Shown: one piece after another, positions 12,191 to 16,070 of the stretch
How positions within the stretch are numbered: the stretch's first letter is position 1
Layout: every line of letters starts with the position of its first letter
From: Candidatus Iainarchaeum andersonii SCGC AAA011-E11
GTDB lineage: Archaea > Iainarchaeota > Iainarchaeia > Iainarchaeales > Iainarchaeaceae
Assembly (NCBI GenBank): GCA_000402355.1
Contig: AQRS01000020.1
Coordinates: 1 to 16,070, forward strand
Direction of reading: 5' to 3'
Length of the DNA: 16,070 nucleotides
Notes under the pieces: model-generated
What the model was told of the DNA's origin: nothing
The model's input: only the letters and a program-made list of their open reading frames with translations
Databases searched by the model: none
Translations under genes and position numbers: made by a program

Positions 12191-14422
12191 TTATTTGTTT
12201 TGCCTCAGCAGCATGAAGGCAATTATGGCGGTGACAACGGCAATAACGACGGGGTTTTCAGGCACCGGGGTTTGCGTTTGCCTCTGCGCAGTAATAATTT
12301 TTGATGCGGAATTGTTGTTCAGGTTGGTTTCACTCGCACCTGTGCTGATTCCGCCTACAGTTCCGGTCCACTGCGCAACCTCCACAGCCACTTTATAGTT
12401 ACCAGCTTTAAATCCGCCTGCTTTGGAAAACCTCGCAGTGAAACTTTTTTGGCCGGAGCCACCGAAAGAAAAAGAGGATTCGCAGCTCTGCACTGTGAAA
12501 CCTGCAACAGGAGAATTCGAAACCGCATCAAGCAAAGAGCAAGTGACCTGCCCGCCATCAGGGGAAATGGTTTCCGCGGTTTCCTTTTTTATCGAAACAT
12601 CGGCAACAATGGCGCCATCCTGGACAGAAACATTTCCAAGAGTGGCGGAAAAAACGTCGAAAACCGAAGGAACATCCAGCGAAACAATCACCTGCTCGTT
12701 TTGTGGTGGCTCGCCGGCACGCTTCACAATAGCCTCGAATCCATAATCCCCGCCCCTTGAAAACTCAACCCTGACTTTTGGAACCTTGTCATCCTTGAAG
12801 TTCACGGCAGCGGAGCTAAAATTCTGCACGCCCGTGAACACAATTCCGGAACTAAGGTCCCCGGAGCACTCCGAAGCAGCAAACAATTTGTCCGCATCCG
12901 AATCGCATGCAACCGCCTTTATTCCGGAGCAGTTGCTTGTGCACCTGAATTCAACATCATTGCCTCCCGGGAAAACGTTCCTCAGTGCAAATTCAGCCGA
13001 TTCCGAACTTCCCAAGTTCTGTTTCACAAGCCCAAAACCGGAAACGCGGGTAAACGCCGGGGACGAAGGCGGATTTCGGGTGCCTATTATTCCGAAAAAA
13101 TTGAACGCAAAAATAAAGCGGTCCTTCAAGGTTGTTCCGTCATATAACTCGAGAATCGGGTAAATGATGCCGTCACGCGCAAGAACATACTTTATGGAAT
13201 CGGGTGCCGGCGGAAGCGAAATTGTTGTTTGGAACGTTCCGGTTCCGTCAGTTATGTTTCCGGAACCCCACTCATATTCTTGGGCTCCATCATTAACCAC
13301 AACCTTATAATTCATGTTGCTCGCTCCGCCAATGTTGTTCACGTTTATGCCGACCGAATACCCATTGTCGTAAAAAACCCCGTTGAATCCCCCTGTTTCC
13401 GCACAGAACTCGCCGCTTGCCGGAATTGTGTTGCTTTCAGCTGTTGCGAGGGAAAATGACGTATCCTGGCCTGGCACCCCAAGAGTCAAGTCAGGAAAAA
13501 CATTCAGGAACGCACTCCAATAACCGCACTCTATTGTGCTGCTCCAACCCGTTCCGTTTTGCTGCTGCAGGCTTACAGTCACATCGGTTGAGGAATTGGC
13601 TAGAATGGTTGCCGTTGCCCCGCCCCAATGTGTTCCCTGTAATCTGCATGGCGCATTGCACCACTGCCCGACAGTTGCCAGAACATCAAACTGGTTACCC
13701 GAATCATTTTGGAACCTCATCGTGGCCGAAGGCCCGGCGGAATCGAAATTGTAAGAAGGCAATGTAAGCGATGCGCTTCCCCCCTTGAACCTGAAAGCGT
13801 TGTCGCTTACCTTATTCACCAGGACGCTGCTGTCTGAAGTAATGACCGAGAATACAATCTTGCTTTTCGCATTACCTGGAATGAAATTCTTCAGGCCGCC
13901 GCAGCTGTAAGTGCTGTGCATCCTGTAATATGCCTTTTCGCCCGGCGCAAGAAAGCATGTGTGCTGGGGTGCTGACTCATCGCAGAGCGGAACCGTCATT
14001 GCGTCATCCCTGTAAATGCGCATCCCGGTTGAATCGTTCCAGAGCGCAAACCCGCCCCAACCTTTAAAGCCCTCCATTGAGTTAATCGTGAACGCCACGT
14101 TGGTCGGGCCCTGCAGCTGGAAAGTCGATGCTGAAGTGTTCTCCACTTCCGCAATAGCTGTCACGTCAAAGCCCGGGGATGCCGCGGAACAAGCATCAAG
14201 GTTAATCTGTAGGTTGCTGCACGTGTTGTCCGTGGCACCAGGGCCAATCATGCAGTCCTGCTGCGTGCCTCCGGCTGTCCACTGCATGGCTATCTTGTTT
14301 ATGCACACGCCGTTATTGCACTCTACTGCGGCAAACCCCGCGGTGCCGAAAAGAAGAACAAAAAACGCCGTGAAAACCGGCCACAATGCGCGCATAACAA
14401 ACTTAGAAGAAGCCCGTTCCAT
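12191..14422 (-). CDS. Large secreted, membrane-anchored surface protein
   Basis: A 743-residue protein with an N-terminal signal sequence (about residues 11-31, RALWPVFTAFFVLLFGTAGF ending AA) and one C-terminal membrane segment (NPVVIAVVTAIIAFMLLR) before a short tail. The long exterior part is rich in Ser, Thr, Gly, Asn and Val, like beta-sandwich surface proteins. It has many cysteines (e.g. VECNNGVCINKI, QWCNAPCRL, FRCTSNCSG) and many N-glycosylation sequons (NTS, NDS, NSS, NGT, NIT, NCS, NFS, NVS, NNS). No enzyme motif is seen. The C-terminal third (about 590-690) looks like CARDB/Ig-like repeats. A cell-surface, adhesion or envelope role is inferred. A TATA box about 31 bases upstream supports the start. 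Confidence 0.85.
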   Translation of the reverse strand: MERASSKFVMRALWPVFTAFFVLLFGTAGFAAVECNNGVCINKIAMQWTAGGTQQDCMIGPGATDNTCSNLQINLDACSAASPGFDVTAIAEVENTSASTFQLQGPTNVAFTINSMEGFKGWGGFALWNDSTGMRIYRDDAMTVPLCDESAPQHTCFLAPGEKAYYRMHSTYSCGGLKNFIPGNAKSKIVFSVITSDSSVLVNKVSDNAFRFKGGSASLTLPSYNFDSAGPSATMRFQNDSGNQFDVLATVGQWCNAPCRLQGTHWGGATATILANSSTDVTVSLQQQNGTGWSSTIECGYWSAFLNVFPDLTLGVPGQDTSFSLATAESNTIPASGEFCAETGGFNGVFYDNGYSVGINVNNIGGASNMNYKVVVNDGAQEYEWGSGNITDGTGTFQTTISLPPAPDSIKYVLARDGIIYPILELYDGTTLKDRFIFAFNFFGIIGTRNPPSSPAFTRVSGFGLVKQNLGSSESAEFALRNVFPGGNDVEFRCTSNCSGIKAVACDSDADKLFAASECSGDLSSGIVFTGVQNFSSAAVNFKDDKVPKVRVEFSRGGDYGFEAIVKRAGEPPQNEQVIVSLDVPSVFDVFSATLGNVSVQDGAIVADVSIKKETAETISPDGGQVTCSLLDAVSNSPVAGFTVQSCESSFSFGGSGQKSFTARFSKAGGFKAGNYKVAVEVAQWTGTVGGISTGASETNLNNNSASKIITAQRQTQTPVPENPVVIAVVTAIIAFMLLRQNK

Positions 14423-14447
14423 TATTTAATTATTCCTGGTCGCCCCG

Positions 14448-14458
14448 ATTTTAAAAAT
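14448..14458 (-). promoter_or_regulatory. TATA box of the surface-protein gene
   Basis: On the minus strand it reads ATTTTTAAAAT. It predicts a start about 5 bases before ATG 14422. The surrounding CCCGATTTT/AAAATCCGGG-like bases form a near-palindrome around the box that might also bind a regulator. Confidence 0.55.
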
Positions 14459-14501
14459 CCGGGAACAACCTTCTATATGCTACATAATGATTTTGTATTT
14501 G

Positions 14502-14512
14502 TTTTAAAAATA
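14502..14512 (+). promoter_or_regulatory. TATA box of the beta-sandwich protein gene
   Basis: TTTTAAAAATA predicts a start near 14533 and a leader of about 8 bases before ATG 14541. It forms a divergent promoter with the surface-protein gene. Confidence 0.6.
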
Positions 14513-14516
14513 CTCA

Positions 14517-14532
14517 ATAATACAAGTATTAT
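14517..14532. promoter_or_regulatory. Perfect palindrome, possible operator
   Basis: ATAATAC-AA-GTATTAT is a perfect 7-bp dyad between the TATA box and the predicted start of the gene at 14541. A protein bound here would block transcription, so it may be a repressor site. No regulator is assigned. Confidence 0.5.
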
Positions 14533-14540
14533 CGGTTCCA

Positions 14541-14897
14541 ATGCTCGAAATCAAGGCAACGTTTTTCCCGTTCAGGCTCAAGCTTTCAAGGCGGGAACCC
14601 GTGCAGCTCAAGTTCTCAATAACCAACGTCGGCAAGGAAACGGAAATTGTTTCCTATGAAGTGAGCACAAACACGGCGCTTTCTTTCGACAGCACGGGCT
14701 TCAAGGCAAAAATAATGAACCGCATCGGTTCCATGGAGCCGGGCAAGGGAATAGAGCAGTACGCGGACCTTTTTCCAAAGCCCTATCTGCGCGAAGGAAC
14801 GCACAAAATGACAATCAGCGCGACAGAGCACTACAAGAACTACGATTTCGTGAAGAGGCAGTACACGAAAACCCTCGAACTCATAATAGACCCGTGA
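14541..14897 (+). CDS. Small cytoplasmic beta-sandwich-like protein
   Basis: A 118-residue hypothetical protein with no signal peptide. Strand-like segments LEIKATFFPFRLKLSRREPV, QLKFSITNVGKETEIVSYEV and HKMTISATEHYK suggest a small Ig/CARDB-like fold, the middle part resembling domains that follow the pattern of strand, N-x-G, strand. I do not recognise a family. It is preceded by a TATA box and a palindrome, diverges from the surface-protein gene, and its 3' end touches a 32-bp direct repeat. Confidence 0.65.
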   Translation: MLEIKATFFPFRLKLSRREPVQLKFSITNVGKETEIVSYEVSTNTALSFDSTGFKAKIMNRIGSMEPGKGIEQYADLFPKPYLREGTHKMTISATEHYKNYDFVKRQYTKTLELIIDP

Positions 14898-14981
14898 AAT
14901 AAATCCGCCTGCAATTATCAACGCAAGCTTCAGAATTTTCTCTTCGCAAAAATAAATCCGCCCGCAATTATCAACGCAAGC
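14897..14981. repeat. 32-bp direct repeat
   Basis: Copies at 14897-14928 and 14950-14981 differ at one base and lie 53 bases apart. The distal copy lies inside the minus-strand 40-residue membrane ORF (coding LALIIAGGFI) and the other lies just after its stop. This suggests a partial tandem duplication of the 3' end of that ORF. Confidence 0.85.
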
Positions 14982-15052
14982 AAAACAACCGCAATCGCCT
15001 CAGGAGGCACACCGAATCCGCCCTGTGCCTTCAAGAAATTTTTTGGCTCCAT
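14930..15052 (-). CDS. 40-residue single-span membrane peptide
   Basis: Minus-strand ORF: a polar start (MEPKNFLKAQGGFGVPPE) followed by one membrane segment (AIAVVLLALIIAGGFIF) and a basic tail (AKRKF). A TATA-like box at 15079-15089 predicts a start about 6 bases upstream of the ATG. The Pro-Pro/Glu plus membrane segment plus basic tail recalls C-terminal anchor or sorting signals, and the surface protein here ends in a similar way (VPENPVVIAVV). It could therefore be a stand-alone membrane peptide or a fragment left from a larger surface protein. Confidence 0.5.
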   Translation of the reverse strand: MEPKNFLKAQGGFGVPPEAIAVVLLALIIAGGFIFAKRKF

Positions 15053-15078
15053 AATCAAACTATTAACCCTAAGGCAAC

Positions 15079-15089
15079 CATAAATAAAA
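15079..15089 (-). promoter_or_regulatory. TATA box of the small membrane ORF
   Basis: On the minus strand it reads TTTTATTTATG, about 32 bases before ATG 15052, predicting a leader of about 6 bases. Confidence 0.5.
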
Positions 15090-15130
15090 CGCTTCATCAA
15101 CGGCGAATTAGCTACATAACATTTTTGGGT

Positions 15131-15223
15131 TATAGCAGACCACGAAAGTTTTTCGGCATTTATGGTGGTCTGCTAGATAGCAAATCATGAAAATTCACCG
15201 AATTACTTTATTGGTTTGCTATA
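15131..15223 (+). mobile_element. MITE-like hairpin element, copy 2
   Basis: A 93-bp element with end repeats TATAGCAGACC and GGTTTGCTATA, which match as inverted repeats at 10 of 11 bases. It is made of two hairpins. In one, TAGCAGACCAC (from 15133) pairs with GTGGTCTGCTA, with the loop containing AAGTTTTTCGGCATTTATG. In the other, ATAGCAAA pairs with GGTTTGCTAT. It lies upstream of the gene at 15279, as copy 1 lies upstream of the Nudix gene, in the same relative orientation. Its downstream end (CTATAGTAATAAA) could supply a TATA box. The flanking TA could be a target duplication of an IS630/Tc1-type element, which is speculative. Confidence 0.75.
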
Positions 15224-15278
15224 GTAATAAAAACAACCTCGCCTATTTGTTGTACAGTTTTGCTTTGAGTGATGGTGG

Positions 15279-15647
15279 ATGCGACCAAGAATAAGAAAAA
15301 GGCTTAACGCAACCGTTAAGCCAATGCTCCTGAAAATAAGGGGGCATTCCAGGGTAATGCGGGGAGTCAACACACAGGCAACGCATCCAATGGTTGTTTC
15401 TCCCAAAAAGCATTATTCCGGCATGGCTCTTGAGCACCTTGGAAAGAAAGATATTGCAAGGGCCGAAAGAATAAAAACAGCATATGAACTCGCCAAAGCG
15501 AAAAGGAGAAGAAGCCGCGGTGCACGAAACATGGTCGAAATCTTGGCACTCCGCAAACAAGAAAAGGAAATCCTTGAAGCCCTGGCATTCCACAGGAAGA
15601 CTGCAAAGTACACCAAAGGCTACATTGATGAGCCAGGGCTCAAGTGA
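15279..15647 (+). CDS. Basic hypothetical protein
   Basis: A 122-residue, strongly basic protein with a positively charged start (MRPRIRKRLNATVKPMLLKI) and a long helical middle (DIARAERIKTAYELAKAKRR followed by RSRGARNMVEILALRKQEKE). This composition fits a nucleic-acid-binding role but no known motif is recognised. An alternative start is Met16 at 15324. It lies downstream of MITE-like copy 2, and its stop is followed within eight bases by structured repeat copy B. Being placed between two repeat elements, it may be part of a mobile unit. Confidence 0.5.
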   Translation: MRPRIRKRLNATVKPMLLKIRGHSRVMRGVNTQATHPMVVSPKKHYSGMALEHLGKKDIARAERIKTAYELAKAKRRRSRGARNMVEILALRKQEKEILEALAFHRKTAKYTKGYIDEPGLK

Positions 15648-15740
15648 ACAACCCAATTCCCTGTCGGGAATTCAGTTGACGGAGAAGACATCCATATTAA
15701 ATGTCGGGAAACCCGCAGCTTAGCCGTGGGAGGATGTCAT
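15648..15740 (+). repeat. Structured repeat copy B (three hairpins)
   Basis: Homologous to copy A at 5662-5722. Hairpin 1 is AATTCCC-TGTC-GGGAATT (15655-15672), and TTGACGG follows. The outer stem is GACATCC (15687-15693) pairing with GGATGTC (15732-15738), enclosing hairpin 3 CCCGCAGC-TTA-GCCGTGGG (15712-15730). Copy A lacks hairpin 3. Hairpin 3 followed by GAGGATGTCA recalls the 3' end of IS200/IS605-type TnpB elements, where a guide-like omega RNA ends, but no tnpA or tnpB is present. The repeat starts right after a stop codon, like copy A. Confidence 0.75.
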
Positions 15741-15751
15741 TACGTGAAAAC

Positions 15752-15868
15752 ATGAACATCAAAAAGGAAAAATGCAGGGAATGCGGCGCGACCGTCCAGG
15801 GCTTTAACATGAAGAACCACCTCATGAACCACGCGCTCGACAAAAAGGCGGTGGCCCCAAAAGCATAA
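15752..15868 (+). CDS. C2H2-type zinc-finger microprotein
   Basis: A 38-residue protein made almost entirely of one zinc finger: Cys8, Cys11, His23 and His27 in KCRECGATVQGFNMKNHLMN and the next H, i.e. C-x2-C-x11-H-x3-H, with flanking basic residues. Very small C2H2 proteins are known in archaea and may bind nucleic acid, but the target is unknown. In-frame ATGs at 15734 (inside structured repeat B) and 15752 are both possible. The start at 15752 leaves the finger close to the N-terminus. Confidence 0.75.
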   Translation: MNIKKEKCRECGATVQGFNMKNHLMNHALDKKAVAPKA

Positions 15869-15875
15869 TATTTTA
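15866..15875 (+). promoter_or_regulatory. TATA-like box of the hydrolase gene
   Basis: TAATATTTTA overlaps the zinc-finger stop codon. It predicts a start near 15896, just before ATG 15900. Confidence 0.5.
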
Positions 15876-15899
15876 CGGAATTCACAGGCCGATTTTTTT

Positions 15900-16070
15900 A
15901 TGCAGGTGCTTGGAATGCGAAAAGTCTCGTTTGCGGCAAAAGACGGAGTGGAAATAAAGGCGAACTATTTCGAATGCGCCGGGGAAAAGGCCGTGCTTCT
16001 GCTCCACCAGAACAGGATGTCAAAAGAATCGTGGCAAAAATTCGCGCAAGAGATCAACGCAAACAATTTT
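15900..16070 (+). CDS. Alpha/beta-hydrolase, N-terminal fragment (cut by window edge)
   Basis: The 57 residues visible begin MQVLGMRKVSFAAKDGVEIK. They contain KAVLLLHQNRMSKESWQKFA, which is the strand and oxyanion-hole turn of the alpha/beta-hydrolase fold (LLLH-x-x-x-x-x-x-x-x-W). The catalytic Ser, Asp and His would be beyond the window edge, so substrate and true class (esterase, dienelactone hydrolase-like or other) cannot be given. The start could be 15900 or Met6 at 15915. A TATA-like box sits about 26-30 bases upstream. Confidence 0.7.
   Translation, partial: MQVLGMRKVSFAAKDGVEIKANYFECAGEKAVLLLHQNRMSKESWQKFAQEINANNF

Noticed and set aside
12423..13767. Several plus-strand ORFs across the surface-protein gene
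   Set aside because: They are antisense shadows with no recognisable motifs, while the minus-strand frame has signal, sequons and anchor.
14479..15119. Shared GCTACATAA at 14479 and 15111
   Set aside because: Nine A/T-rich bases may match by chance, and the contexts differ.

Overview
The window reads as archaeal DNA. Most genes that open a transcription unit have an A/T-rich TATA-like box about 26 bases before a start codon with little or no leader. The acetoacetyl-CoA/HMG-CoA block is the archaeal thiolase, HMG-CoA synthase and DUF35 set. A small lineage such as a DPANN archaeon (Diapherotrites/Micrarchaeota-like) would fit the compact, overlapping genes, but the lineage is inference only.

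Layout. (1) 1-771: NAD kinase, missing only its first residues. (2) 821-5661: the upper mevalonate operon on the + strand. It holds a possible 29-residue micro-ORF, a class II HMG-CoA reductase, a small membrane protein, HMG-CoA synthase, thiolase, a YbjQ-like protein and a DUF35 protein. The reductase is split into two frames at a G-tract and carries three identical in-frame 75-bp repeats. (3) 5662-5722: a structured repeat (copy A), then a lipoprotein gene on the minus strand. (4) 6350-10898: the lower mevalonate genes on the + strand. These are two paralogous mevalonate-kinase-like GHMP kinases, diphosphomevalonate decarboxylase, and one protein that fuses an IDI-like Nudix domain to phosphomevalonate kinase. 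(5) 10909-14422, minus strand: a second IDI-like Nudix protein, a hairpin-rich MITE-like element, a winged-helix-like protein and a large secreted, membrane-anchored surface protein. (6) 14541-16070: small genes (a putative beta-sandwich protein, a 40-residue membrane peptide, a basic hypothetical protein and a C2H2 zinc-finger microprotein). This stretch also has a second copy of the MITE-like element, a second copy of the structured repeat (copy B), and the start of an alpha/beta-hydrolase gene.

How the genes fit together. Thiolase, HMG-CoA synthase and DUF35 would make HMG-CoA as a complex, and HMG-CoA reductase would reduce it to mevalonate. Mevalonate kinase, phosphomevalonate kinase and diphosphomevalonate decarboxylase would take mevalonate to IPP by the classical (eukaryote/Sulfolobales-like) route, and the Nudix proteins are candidates for IPP/DMAPP handling. 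No isopentenyl phosphate kinase or phosphomevalonate dehydratase is seen in the window. NAD kinase next door could supply NADP for the reductase, which is inference.

Most notable are the triplicated, frame-broken reductase, the Nudix-phosphomevalonate kinase fusion whose Nudix catalytic residues look altered, the twin mevalonate kinases, the cysteine-less DUF35 protein, and two families of structured repeats present in two copies each.
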